Source: Paracoccaceae bacterium
GTDB taxonomy: Bacteria > Pseudomonadota > Alphaproteobacteria > Rhodobacterales > Rhodobacteraceae
DNA length: 64,000 nucleotides
Assembly: GCA_011389685.1 (NCBI GenBank)
Contig: JAABTV010000001.1
Location: 80,547 to 144,546 of the forward strand
Direction: 5' to 3'
The notes beneath the pieces were generated by a model that was given only the letters and a program-made list of their open reading frames with translations, was not told the origin of the DNA and did not search any database. How positions within the stretch are numbered: position 1 is the stretch's first letter; each line of letters opens with the position of its first letter. Positions 19,088 to 27,526 of this stretch are shown in pieces. The position numbers and the translations under genes are program-made.

Positions 19088-20626
19088 TCAGCGCGGCAAA
19101 TGAATCACGAAGCGATTGCGGATCGCCCGGTCAAGCTGTGGGTCGAACCGCGCGGCCGATGGTTCGGACAGGATCGCCTCCTTGCGGACCCGGGCCCTCG
19201 CGACGAGATCGGGCTTGCCGGTTTCCTCCCATTCCCTTGGTGACATCCGGTTGCCCATCGCGGGATAGACGTGGTCGGCCTGCATCCGTGCAAGCGTCGC
19301 ACCGGTGCCGAGATAATGACCCGTTCCGCCCAGGCAGACCTCGCGCATCTGGTCAAGCGCGAGCGTGTCCTCGTCCACCTCGATCCCGCGCACACAGCGC
19401 AGCGCCTGGCCGATGATGTCATCGCCAAGGATCAGGGATTCATGGCAGAACCCCAGAAGCGAGGCATGCATCCCCGCCGCCTCATAGACCATGTTGAGCC
19501 CCGCCAGCCCCGCCATGACATTCGAGCACATCTGCTCCCACCCGGCCTGCATGTCGGGCAGCTTGGCATCGCTGATCCCCGCCGCCGCCCCTCCGGGCAA
19601 TCCGTAGAACCGGTGCATCTGCGCGCAGCCCGCCGTCAACAGCGCCTGTTCGCCCGAGCCCCCTGTCATCGCCCCGGTGCGCAGATCGAGACCGAAGGGC
19701 CAGGTGCCGAAAATGGCCGGATAGCCCGGCGCAATGGCGTTGACATAGACGACACCGGCCAGGCATTCCGCGACCGCCTGCACGATCGCGCCCGCCACCG
19801 TCGATGGCGCGGTTGCCCCGGCCATGCCCGCCGACAACAGCAGCACCGGCATGCCGCCCGCGATCACCCGCTCCATCACCCGGCAGGCATCGGTGGCGAA
19901 TTTCATCGGCGGCACCACGAAACAGTTCGAGTTGGACACGAAGGGTCGCGCCCGCCACGCGCCTTCGCCCCCGGCGACCATGTGCAGCATCTCGAACGCG
20001 TCGCCGAGATAGTCGGGATCGGTAAAGGACAGGCCCACATGCTTGGAGGTTCCCGAACAGCAGGCATAAAGCGTGTTGAGGTCCATCTCGCGATTGTCCT
20101 CGATGTCGCGACAGACCATCGGGCGTTGCAGGAAATGGATATTGTCGAGCCGGTCCGCGACTCGTGCCGCATCATGCAGATCCTGCACCGTGCTGTGGCG
20201 ATAGATGCGCCCCTCGGCATCCACCATGCTGACCGCCGCGCCTGCCGTGCCATAATGCACCCTGGCCCCCGACAGCGTCAGATCATGGGTCGGGTCGCGA
20301 CCGCAAAGCGTGATGTCGCGCGCAGCCCGGGCCAGCATGTCCTCGACCAGCGCGCGGGGAAACCGCAGCCGCCCGTCAGTGCCGAGGATCGCCCCGGCCC
20401 GTGTCATGGCTTCGATCCCGGAGTCGGGCGCATCGGCCAGCCCGATTTCCTCCAGCGCCGTGAGTGCCGCCTCGTGGATGCGCGCGACCTGCGCATCGCT
20501 CAGCGGTCGATATTGCCCGCCCTCGAGGCCGGCCCGGATCGGGCGCAGCCCGGCACCCAGCGGCGCGCTGCGCGCCGCATGGCGTGCGCTGCGCCCACCG
20601 GTGCGGCGTCTGGTTTTCGTTGTCAT
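19088..20626 (-). CDS. MttB-family methyltransferase, non-pyrrolysine type
   Basis: The 512-residue protein belongs to the trimethylamine methyltransferase superfamily (COG5598): LSGARVHYGTAGAAVSMVDAEG, NREMDLNTLYACCSGTSKH and GGSGEQALLTAG are family features. Archaeal MttB has an in-frame amber codon for pyrrolysine; this frame is uninterrupted. Non-pyrrolysine relatives demethylate quaternary amines such as glycine betaine and pass the methyl group to a corrinoid protein. No corrinoid protein or reactivase gene is adjacent. ATG 20626 is used, with GGGAG upstream. The N-terminus is unusually basic (TKTRRRTGGR). Confidence 0.85.
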   Translation of the reverse strand: MTTKTRRRTGGRSARHAARSAPLGAGLRPIRAGLEGGQYRPLSDAQVARIHEAALTALEEIGLADAPDSGIEAMTRAGAILGTDGRLRFPRALVEDMLARAARDITLCGRDPTHDLTLSGARVHYGTAGAAVSMVDAEGRIYRHSTVQDLHDAARVADRLDNIHFLQRPMVCRDIEDNREMDLNTLYACCSGTSKHVGLSFTDPDYLGDAFEMLHMVAGGEGAWRARPFVSNSNCFVVPPMKFATDACRVMERVIAGGMPVLLLSAGMAGATAPSTVAGAIVQAVAECLAGVVYVNAIAPGYPAIFGTWPFGLDLRTGAMTGGSGEQALLTAGCAQMHRFYGLPGGAAAGISDAKLPDMQAGWEQMCSNVMAGLAGLNMVYEAAGMHASLLGFCHESLILGDDIIGQALRCVRGIEVDEDTLALDQMREVCLGGTGHYLGTGATLARMQADHVYPAMGNRMSPREWEETGKPDLVARARVRKEAILSEPSAARFDPQLDRAIRNRFVIHLPR

Positions 20627-20889
20627 ATGCGTGATGCTCCCTGCGCGGGCTCCTGATCCCAAACGTCAAGACCGGTTTCAGGGGCGTCCCCGCGCGGCAA
20701 GCCCGCGTTCCGCACCGATGGTGCGGCTCACGATCAAAAGGATGCAGGCCGGATGCTGCATGTGCACTCCTCGATGGCTGTTCCCATCATGGCGCCGGGC
20801 ATGTGTCGGGTCTGTCCCGGCTGCGACATGTTGTCGTTTTCGCGCCGCCCTCCCGGCGCCCCCTTGGCCCGGGACCGCGATGCCAAAGG

Positions 20890-21729
20890 CTACCAGCGTC
20901 CCGAGGCCCCGCCGCCACCGGATTTGCCGCCGCTGAACCCGGACTTGGAACGCGATGAGCGCACCTTCGAGATCGAGTAATCCTCGTCACTGTGATAGCC
21001 GCAATCGCTGCACCTGATGGTGCGGCGGCCCAACCCGTTGATCGTCTGACTGGCCGGTCGGATCGTGCGCCGGGTGACCGACAGGCCGCGTTCGCCGCAT
21101 TGCGGGCATTTGCCCATCGACGCGAACCTGTCCTTGATGCTGCGCCAGAACATCAGCAGGAGAACCGGCAGAACGATCAGCGCCCCCATCCATGCGCCGC
21201 CACCGCCCTTGCGTTCCGGCGCGGGTTGGCCCGCGTGAAACGATCGGGCGATGGTGGCGATCGTCTCACGCACACCGGCGCGGATGCCCGCCTCATGGCG
21301 ATCCTTGCGAAACGCGGGCAGGATGGCGCGACCGATCACGGCTTCGGCCTCGCGGTTCCAGGCGTTGTCATAGCCCAGCCCCAGCTCCAGCCGCACCTCG
21401 CGGTCGTCGCGCAACACCAGCAACAGGATGCCGTCGTTGCGGTGCGCGTCCCCAATACCCCATTGATCGAACAATCCGGCGGCGAAAGTCTCAAGATCCT
21501 GATCCGGGGCGAAAACCGCCTTGCGCGACAGGGTGACGACGGTGAATTCGATCCCCGTCTCCTCGCGCAGCGAGTCCAGTTCAGCGCCGATCTCGGCCTC
21601 GGCCTCGGGGGACAACAGCCCCGCGAAATCGTTCACTGTGATGGTTTCGGGGTCGGGATAGGTCTGCGCGCCCACAGGCGCGGCCAGACTCAGAGCCAGC
21701 AGCAGCCAGCCGATCAAAATGCGTTTCAT
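20890..21729 (-). CDS. TPM-domain membrane protein (YgcG-like)
   Basis: The 279-residue protein has a signal peptide (1-21), a periplasmic TPM domain (about 25-160; NDFAGLLSPEAEAEIG, DDREVRLELGLGYDN), one membrane helix (about 180-195, ALIVLPVLLLMFW), then a zinc-ribbon-like pair (CPQCG and CSDCG) and a Ser/Gly-rich end. TPM domains occur in proteins linked to photosystem repair in plants and to membrane protein handling in bacteria. The cytoplasmic four-Cys module suggests a metal site. The exact role is unknown. Confidence 0.85.
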   Translation of the reverse strand: MKRILIGWLLLALSLAAPVGAQTYPDPETITVNDFAGLLSPEAEAEIGAELDSLREETGIEFTVVTLSRKAVFAPDQDLETFAAGLFDQWGIGDAHRNDGILLLVLRDDREVRLELGLGYDNAWNREAEAVIGRAILPAFRKDRHEAGIRAGVRETIATIARSFHAGQPAPERKGGGGAWMGALIVLPVLLLMFWRSIKDRFASMGKCPQCGERGLSVTRRTIRPASQTINGLGRRTIRCSDCGYHSDEDYSISKVRSSRSKSGFSGGKSGGGGASGRW

Positions 21730-21792
21730 GGCAATCTCGCTTCAGTCAAATCAACGGATACGAGACTACGGCAAGACCGGCCCGCGAATCAA

Positions 21793-22965
21793 TCAGATCT
21801 GCGCCTGCGCGAAATCGACCAGTTCTTTCAGGGCCTTGGCGAAGGCGGAATCCTCGATCGTCATCGCGACCCGGACATGCCCCGCCGCCGCCGCGCCAAA
21901 GCTTTCGCCCGGCATCACCGCGATTTGGCGCTCATCAAGCAGCCGATCGGCGAAAGCCGACCCGCTCATCCCCGTCGCGCGGATGTCGAGCATCAGATAC
22001 ATCGCCCCCTGCGGCGGCACCAGCCGCAGCGCGTTCTGCCCGGCCAGCACGTCAAGCGCGATCTCGCGCCGCCGCCTGAACGGCGCGGCCACCTCTTCCT
22101 CGCGGACGGTTCCGCGGCGCAGCGCGAACAGCGCGGCGTCCTGGATATAGCCCGCAACGCCATAGGTCGTGTGGGTCGAGAGGTTGATCATATGCGCCAC
22201 CGCCTCTTGTGGCCCCACGACCCAGCCGATGCGGCTGCCGGTCATGGCATGGCTTTTCGACATCGACCCCACGACCAGCGTGCGTTCGGCCATGCCCTCT
22301 ATCGCGCGGATCGACAGATGCGTCCCGTCCCAGACCTGGGTGTCATAGACCTCGTCCGAGATGACCCAGATGTCGCGTTTGCGGGCCACATCGGCGATCC
22401 CGTCCAGCGTCTCGCGGGAATAGACGATCCCGGTGGGATTGTTGGGCGTGTTGATCATCAGCGTCGCCGCCCCCCCGGCGGCGGCGGCGTCGATATCGGC
22501 CGGGTCGGGCTGAAACCCGTTCTCCGGGCGCGCGGCGACGGGGCGGGGAATCGCACCCGCCCCCCGGATCGTTCCGGGATAGGTCGCGTAATAGGGGTCG
22601 ATGAACAGCGCCGTCTGCCCCGGATCGCACAGCGCCATATGCGAAGCGAACAGCCCCGATTGCCCGCCCGGCGTCACCAGCACGTTGTCGCGGGTGGTCG
22701 TGACGCCGCTCGCCGCCTCGATCCGCGCCGCCACCTCGTCGCGGAGCGCGGGAATGCCCGGAATATCGGCATAGCCGGTGTGCCCGGCCAGCGCCGCGCG
22801 GTGCATCTCGTCCAGGATCGCCGGATCGGTGCGGATGTCATGCTCGCCGATGGTCAGTTCGGTCACATCGACGCCCGCCGCCTTCATCGCGCGCGCCCTG
22901 AAGAACAAATCCCACCCGCCCGATGCGTCGGGCGTCAACGTCGTGATCCGCTGTGAAAGCGCCAT
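21793..22965 (-). CDS. Pyridoxal-phosphate aminotransferase, class I/II
   Basis: The 390-residue enzyme contains GGQSGLF (cofactor phosphate region), NTPNNPTGIVYS (conserved Asn), DEVYDTQVW (Asp-Tyr pair) and GSMSKSHAMTGSRIGW, where the Lys forms the Schiff base and the Arg binds phosphate. The amino donor cannot be deduced; aspartate- or kynurenine-type activity is plausible. It is divergent from the cysS leader promoter, with about 100 bases between. Confidence 0.85.
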   Translation of the reverse strand: MALSQRITTLTPDASGGWDLFFRARAMKAAGVDVTELTIGEHDIRTDPAILDEMHRAALAGHTGYADIPGIPALRDEVAARIEAASGVTTTRDNVLVTPGGQSGLFASHMALCDPGQTALFIDPYYATYPGTIRGAGAIPRPVAARPENGFQPDPADIDAAAAGGAATLMINTPNNPTGIVYSRETLDGIADVARKRDIWVISDEVYDTQVWDGTHLSIRAIEGMAERTLVVGSMSKSHAMTGSRIGWVVGPQEAVAHMINLSTHTTYGVAGYIQDAALFALRRGTVREEEVAAPFRRRREIALDVLAGQNALRLVPPQGAMYLMLDIRATGMSGSAFADRLLDERQIAVMPGESFGAAAAGHVRVAMTIEDSAFAKALKELVDFAQAQI

Positions 22966-23029
22966 GCCGGAATCTCCTGTCGTGAAGTCGGCTCATGCAG
23001 CAGAGGCGCGGGGGGATTGTCAATCGCGC

Positions 23030-23058
23030 TTGGCAGAGGCCTGGAAATCTCCTAAGCT
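23030..23058 (+). promoter_or_regulatory. Promoter of the cysS leader transcript
   Basis: TTGGCA (23030-23035, five of six matches to TTGACA) and TAAGCT (23053-23058) are separated by 17 bases. Transcription should start at about 23065-23066, exactly on the ATG of the leader peptide, which has no ribosome site. Confidence 0.6.
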
Positions 23059-23065
23059 CGCGCCC

Positions 23066-23107
23066 ATGAACGCAACCTGCATCACCATCTGCTGTATTAT
23101 CGGCTGA
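23066..23107 (+). CDS. Cysteine-rich leader peptide upstream of cysS
   Basis: The 13-codon frame reads MNATCITICCIIG and stops with TGA. Three of 13 residues are Cys, two of them adjacent (codons TGC, TGC, TGT at 23078, 23090 and 23093), and four are Ile. Because cysS, the cysteinyl-tRNA synthetase gene, follows about 105 bases later, the frame fits a ribosome-sensing leader peptide: shortage of charged cysteinyl-tRNA would stall the ribosome at the Cys pair. The ATG coincides with the predicted transcription start, suggesting leaderless translation. Translation itself is unproven. Confidence 0.7.
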   Translation: MNATCITICCIIG

Positions 23108-23111
23108 CATC

Positions 23112-23152
23112 GGTCGGGGCTCCCGACCACCGGGCGGGTTGTTCTTCTGTTT
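23112..23152 (+). promoter_or_regulatory. Candidate cysteine attenuator: mutually exclusive hairpins and T-rich tail
   Basis: GGTCGGG (23112-23118) pairs perfectly with CCCGACC (23122-23128) around a three-base loop. The same CCCGACC can instead pair with GGGCGGG (23132-23138; six pairs and one mismatch), and that hairpin is followed immediately by TTGTTCTTCTGTTT, as a terminator should be. A ribosome on the leader stop codon (23105-23107) would cover the first GGTCGGG strand and allow the terminator. A ribosome stalled at the Cys codons would leave it free and allow the antiterminator. The mechanism is inferred. Confidence 0.6.
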
Positions 23153-23212
23153 CCTCTTCGAAATGAAATTGCTAAGCCCGCCGCGCAGCCGCACGCGAGG
23201 GCAAAAGGCATC

Positions 23213-24703
23213 ATGACCGAGATCAAGCTTTACAACACCCGCACCCGCAAGAAAGAGCGGTTCGATCCGATCGACCCCGACAATGTGCGGATGTATGTCT
23301 GTGGCCCCACGGTCTATGACCGCGCCCATCTGGGCAATGCGCGCCCCGTGGTGGTGTTCGACGTGCTGTTTCGGCTCCTGCGTCACGTTTATGGGCCGGA
23401 CCATGTGACCTATGTGCGCAACTTCACCGACGTCGATGACAAGATCAACGCCCGCGCGACCGAGTCGGGGCGCCCGATTTCCGAAATCACCGCCGAGACG
23501 ACGCAATGGTTTCTCGATGACATGGGCGAGCTGGGCGCGCTCGAGCCCACCCACATGCCGCGCGCGACGCAATACATCCCGCAGATGGTGGCGATGATCG
23601 AGGATCTGATCGCGAAGGGCCACGCCTATGAGGCCGAGGGCCACGTGCTTTTCGCCGTGGATTCATGGCGCGAGCATTACGGTCGGCTCTCGGGGCGCTC
23701 GGTCGATGACATGATCGCCGGCGCCCGGGTCGAGGTTGCGCCCTACAAGCGCAACCCGATGGATTTCGTCCTGTGGAAACCGTCCACGCCTGACCTGCCG
23801 GGCTGGGACTCGCCCTGGGGCCGCGGCCGCCCCGGCTGGCATATCGAATGCTCGGCGATGGCGTTCGAACTCCTGGGCAAAAGCTTCGACATCCACGGCG
23901 GCGGCAACGACCTGATGTTCCCCCACCACGAGAACGAAATCGCCCAAAGCTGCTGCGCACACCCCGAGGGCGACTTCGCACGCTACTGGATGCATAACGA
24001 GATGCTGCAGGTCGAGGGCAAGAAGATGTCCAAGAGTTTGGGCAATTTCTTCACGGTGCGGGATTTGTTGGAGGGTAACTGGGACGGCGGCTGGAAGGTG
24101 CCGGGCGAGGTGATCCGCTTCGTGTTTCTCAGCACGCATTATCGTAAGCCGATGGATTGGACTGAAAAGAAGGCCCGCGAGGCAAAAACGGCACTTAGAA
24201 AGCTGTCCGAACAAGCGGATGAGACCAGGTCCGGGGCGCCGGATCAGAGAATCGTCGATGCATTGGCAAGTGACTTGAATACGCCCATGGTTTTTGATCT
24301 TCTCAATAGGTTGTGGGCGCGTGGTGATAGCAAGACGCTGACGGCAAGCGCAAAGCTATTGGGCATTGACCTTGTCAAAATATCGAAGTCCATTTGGGGA
24401 AAGCCATTCTTTGTGGAATTCCCTGGTGGGGCAGGCGGTGAGGGTGAAGATTTCCAGCCCAATATTGGCTTTCTCTCTTGGGGAAGTATTTCGCAAGCCA
24501 CTATGGATAAACTTCGCCCAATGATTCACCGATGGCTCAAGCTTCGTCGCGATAAGAATTGGAGCGAAGCTGACGAACTCAAGGAGAGAATTGGCACAAC
24601 GGGCATTGAGCTGACTGTTACGAAAACGCCAGCAGGCGTGACGTCTGCAACTGCGAAAATCGGTGACAACTTCGACCCCGCCAAGCTGGAGGCTCTCGAA
24701 TGA
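23213..24703 (+). CDS. cysS: Cysteinyl-tRNA synthetase
   Basis: The 496-residue enzyme attaches cysteine to its tRNA. It has [19 protein letters not shown] with the zinc-binding Cys and the HIGH-like HLGN, the WHIECSAMA and [13 protein letters not shown] zinc-site segments, and KKMSKSLGN (KMSKS loop). The C-terminal tRNA-binding part is present. Base composition changes within the gene: up to about 24140 it is GC-rich like its surroundings, while the last 550 bases are much poorer (about 42% GC in 24361-24420 by my count) and use codons that are rare elsewhere here. This suggests recombination with foreign DNA. A candidate attenuator lies upstream. Confidence 0.96.
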   Translation: MTEIKLYNTRTRKKERFDPIDPDNVRMYVCGPTVYDRAHLGNARPVVVFDVLFRLLRHVYGPDHVTYVRNFTDVDDKINARATESGRPISEITAETTQWFLDDMGELGALEPTHMPRATQYIPQMVAMIEDLIAKGHAYEAEGHVLFAVDSWREHYGRLSGRSVDDMIAGARVEVAPYKRNPMDFVLWKPSTPDLPGWDSPWGRGRPGWHIECSAMAFELLGKSFDIHGGGNDLMFPHHENEIAQSCCAHPEGDFARYWMHNEMLQVEGKKMSKSLGNFFTVRDLLEGNWDGGWKVPGEVIRFVFLSTHYRKPMDWTEKKAREAKTALRKLSEQADETRSGAPDQRIVDALASDLNTPMVFDLLNRLWARGDSKTLTASAKLLGIDLVKISKSIWGKPFFVEFPGGAGGEGEDFQPNIGFLSWGSISQATMDKLRPMIHRWLKLRRDKNWSEADELKERIGTTGIELTVTKTPAGVTSATAKIGDNFDPAKLEALE

Positions 24704-24723
24704 CACGCAGCACAACAGAGGTT

Positions 24724-24805
24724 CGCCCCCGGCCCGAGGGTGGGGGCGTATTCGCCCCCGCCCTGGGGGGCGGGTCGGGGGCGAAGCGGGATGCAAGCAT
24801 CCCGC
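24724..24805. repeat. Cluster of three GC-rich hairpins between cysS and cimA
   Basis: CGCCCCC/GGGGGCG (24724-24730 with 24742-24748), TTCGCCCCCG/CGGGGGCGAA (24751-24760 with 24776-24785, ten perfect pairs) and GCGGGATGC-AA-GCATCCCGC (24786-24805, nine perfect pairs) follow one another. There is no T tract, so this looks more like a repetitive extragenic palindrome cluster than a plain terminator. Confidence 0.65.
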
Positions 24806-24887
24806 AAGTGGGTCTGTCCAATTGCCTTGGGGCGTCGCGGTCGGGCACTGCCCGTGACGCTACGCGCCCCGGCTGGGAGTGTGCATA

Positions 24888-26504
24888 ATGACCGAACGCC
24901 TCTACATCTACGACACCACCCTGCGCGACGGGCAACAAACCCAGGGCGTGCAATTCTCCACCCCCGAGAAACAGGCCATCGCCAAGACCCTCGATGCGCT
25001 TGGCGTCGATTACATCGAGGGCGGCTGGCCCGGCGCCAACCCCACCGACAGCGAGTTTTTCCACAAAGCCCCGCAAACCCGCGCCACCTTCACCGCCTTC
25101 GGCATGACCAAGCGCGCGGGCCGCTCTGCCCAGAACGACGACGTTCTGGCCGAGGTGATGAACGCGGGCACGCCTGCCGTCTGCCTCGTCGGCAAGACCC
25201 ATGATTTTCACGTCGAAACCGCGCTTGGCATCACCCAGGAGGAAAACCTCGAAAACATCCGCGCCAGCATCGCGCATATGGTCGCGCAGGGCCGCGAAGC
25301 CCTCTTCGATGCCGAGCATTTCTTTGACGGTTACAAGGCCAACGCGCCTTACGCGCTCGAATGCGTTCTGGCCGCCCATGAGGCGGGCGCGCGCTGGGTC
25401 GTGCTGTGCGACACCAATGGCGGCACGCTGCCATCCGAGATCCACGACATCACCCGCGCGGTGATCGAGGCGGGCGTGCCGGGCGACCGGCTCGGTATCC
25501 ACACCCATAACGACACCGAATCCGCCGTCGCGGGCACCCTTGCCGCCATCGACGCCGGCGCGCGGCAGGTGCAGGGCACGTTGAACGGACTGGGCGAGCG
25601 GTGCGGCAACGCGAACCTCACCACGCTCATCCCCACGCTGCTCCTGAAGGAACCCTATGCCAGCAGCTTCGAAACCGGCATCACCCGCGACGCGCTGAAG
25701 ACCCTCACCCAAGCCAGCCGCCAGCTTGACGATATTCTCAACCGCGTGCCCACGCGACAGGCGCCCTACGTGGGCGCCAGCGCCTTTGCCCACAAGGCCG
25801 GGCTGCATGCCTCCGCCATCCTCAAGGATCCCACCACCTACGAACATATCGACCCCGAGGCGGTGGGCAATACCCGCATCATCCCGATGTCGAACCAGGC
25901 CGGGCAGTCGAACCTGCGCCGCCGCCTGGCCGAAGCGGGCATCGAGGTGCCGCCCGGCGATCCGGCACTGCCCCGCATCCTCGAAGCGATCAAGGCGCGC
26001 GAGGCGATCGGCTATACCTATGACAGCGCACAGGCCAGTTTCGAACTGCTCGCGCGGCGCGAACTGGGCCGGATGCCCGAGTTTTTCGAGGTCAAGCGCT
26101 ACAAGGTCACGGTCGAGCGGCGCAAGAACAAGTATGATCGCATGGTCTCGCTCTCCGAGGCAGTGGTGGTGGTCAAGGTCGATGGCGACAAGAAACTCTC
26201 GGTCTCCGAAAGCCTTGACGAAAGCGGCTCGGATCGAGGCCCGGTCAACGCTCTGTCGAAGGCGCTGGCCAAGGATCTGGGCCGTTACCAGTCGCTCATC
26301 GACGATGTGAAGCTGGTGGATTTCAAGGTCCGCATCACCCAGGGCGGCACCGAGGCCGTGACCCGCGTCATCATCGACAGCCAGGACGGGCAGGGGCGGC
26401 GCTGGTCCACCGTCGGGGTCAGCGCCAACATCGTCGATGCCAGCTTCGAGGCCCTGCTGGATGCGGTGAACTGGAAACTCCTGCGCGACGGCGCGGCGGC
26501 TTGA
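24888..26504 (+). CDS. cimA: (R)-citramalate synthase
   Basis: The 538-residue enzyme condenses pyruvate and acetyl-CoA to citramalate, the first step of the threonine-independent isoleucine route. The N-terminal HMGL-like barrel begins YIYDTTLRDGQQTQGVQFS and has HTHNDTESAVAG (metal-binding His pair) and GLGERCGNANL. A linker region includes SAFAHKAGLHASA, and the C-terminal LeuA-type regulatory domain (about 410-535) should bind isoleucine. ATG 24888 follows GGGAG. It is separated from cysS by a hairpin cluster. Confidence 0.92.
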   Translation: MTERLYIYDTTLRDGQQTQGVQFSTPEKQAIAKTLDALGVDYIEGGWPGANPTDSEFFHKAPQTRATFTAFGMTKRAGRSAQNDDVLAEVMNAGTPAVCLVGKTHDFHVETALGITQEENLENIRASIAHMVAQGREALFDAEHFFDGYKANAPYALECVLAAHEAGARWVVLCDTNGGTLPSEIHDITRAVIEAGVPGDRLGIHTHNDTESAVAGTLAAIDAGARQVQGTLNGLGERCGNANLTTLIPTLLLKEPYASSFETGITRDALKTLTQASRQLDDILNRVPTRQAPYVGASAFAHKAGLHASAILKDPTTYEHIDPEAVGNTRIIPMSNQAGQSNLRRRLAEAGIEVPPGDPALPRILEAIKAREAIGYTYDSAQASFELLARRELGRMPEFFEVKRYKVTVERRKNKYDRMVSLSEAVVVVKVDGDKKLSVSESLDESGSDRGPVNALSKALAKDLGRYQSLIDDVKLVDFKVRITQGGTEAVTRVIIDSQDGQGRRWSTVGVSANIVDASFEALLDAVNWKLLRDGAAA

Positions 26505-26530
26505 ACATGTGTTGATGCAAAAGGTTTGAG

Positions 26531-27526
26531 ATGATCCGCATTGCCTTGATATTCCTCGGGGTTTCGGTCCTGATCTATTTCGGGACCGCCTTCGGATTGA
26601 TCCTGTCGCAACCCCCGCTGCGGGAGACGCCCACAGGCCAATCCCTCGATTTCTCGGGCCTCTATTCCGATCGGGGCACCGTGCCCGAGAATGATCCGCA
26701 CCTGCGCCGTGAACATGCGGAGATGCCCGACGGTGCTCGGCTTGCGATCACCCATGTCCTGCCGGATGGGCCAGCCCCGGACGAGATGCCGCTGGTCATC
26801 ATGCTCCATGGCTCGGGCTGGCATGGCGGGCAATTCGACGCGCTGGCCTGGCAACTGCGCGATCTGGCCGAGGTCAAGGCGCTCACTATGCGCGGCCACG
26901 GGGCCGATCCGGTGCGCCGTGGTGATGTGGACTATATCGGCCAGTTGGAGGACGATCTCGCGCATCTGATCGGCCAGACCCCGGGTCGGCGCGTGGTGCT
27001 GCTGGGACACAGCTCGGGGGGCGGTCTGGTGGTCCGGATGGCGGGTGGGCCACATGGCGAGTTGATCGACCAGGCCATTCTGCTCGCCCCGTTCCTGCAA
27101 CATGATGCGCCGATGACGCGGGCCAATTCCGGCGGTTGGGCGCATCCGCTGATCCGGCGGATCATCGGGCTTTCGATGCTGAACATGGTGGGGATCCACG
27201 CGCTCGACCACCTGACGGTGATCCAGTTCGCGATGCCGCGCAGGGTGCTTGACGGTCCGATGGGCCACATGGCCACCACCGCCTATAGCTGGCGCCTCAA
27301 CCAGAGCTTCGCGCCCCGCCGGGACTGGCACGCCGATGTGGCCGCCTTGCCCGATTTCCTGTTGATCGCAGGTGGCGCCGACGCGGCGTTTGACGCGACC
27401 GGGTATGAGCCGGCCCTGTCGGAGGTCACGGATCGTGGCCGCTATGTCGTCGTGCCGGGCGTGGGGCATCTCGACATCGTGGATCATCCCGAAACCCTGG
27501 CCGAAATCCGAAACGTGTTGCAATGA
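26531..27526 (+). CDS. Membrane-anchored alpha/beta hydrolase
   Basis: The 331-residue protein has one N-terminal membrane helix (about 3-25), then an alpha/beta hydrolase domain with VIMLHGSGW (oxyanion loop), GHSSGG (nucleophilic Ser), LIAGGADAAFD (acid) and GVGHLDIVDHPE (catalytic His). All catalytic residues are present, so it should be an active esterase or lipase-like enzyme facing the periplasm. The substrate is unknown. Its stop overlaps the next start (ATGA). Confidence 0.85.
   Translation: MIRIALIFLGVSVLIYFGTAFGLILSQPPLRETPTGQSLDFSGLYSDRGTVPENDPHLRREHAEMPDGARLAITHVLPDGPAPDEMPLVIMLHGSGWHGGQFDALAWQLRDLAEVKALTMRGHGADPVRRGDVDYIGQLEDDLAHLIGQTPGRRVVLLGHSSGGGLVVRMAGGPHGELIDQAILLAPFLQHDAPMTRANSGGWAHPLIRRIIGLSMLNMVGIHALDHLTVIQFAMPRRVLDGPMGHMATTAYSWRLNQSFAPRRDWHADVAALPDFLLIAGGADAAFDATGYEPALSEVTDRGRYVVVPGVGHLDIVDHPETLAEIRNVLQ

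Noticed and set aside
19088..20626. Pyrrolysine codon in the MttB-family gene
   Set aside because: The frame has no in-frame TAG, and the region continues through the family's full length.
20753..20980. 75-codon plus-strand frame with Cys-rich start
   Set aside because: It runs antisense into the TPM gene, has no convincing ribosome site and no recognisable domain; the Cys and Pro come from the high-GC background.
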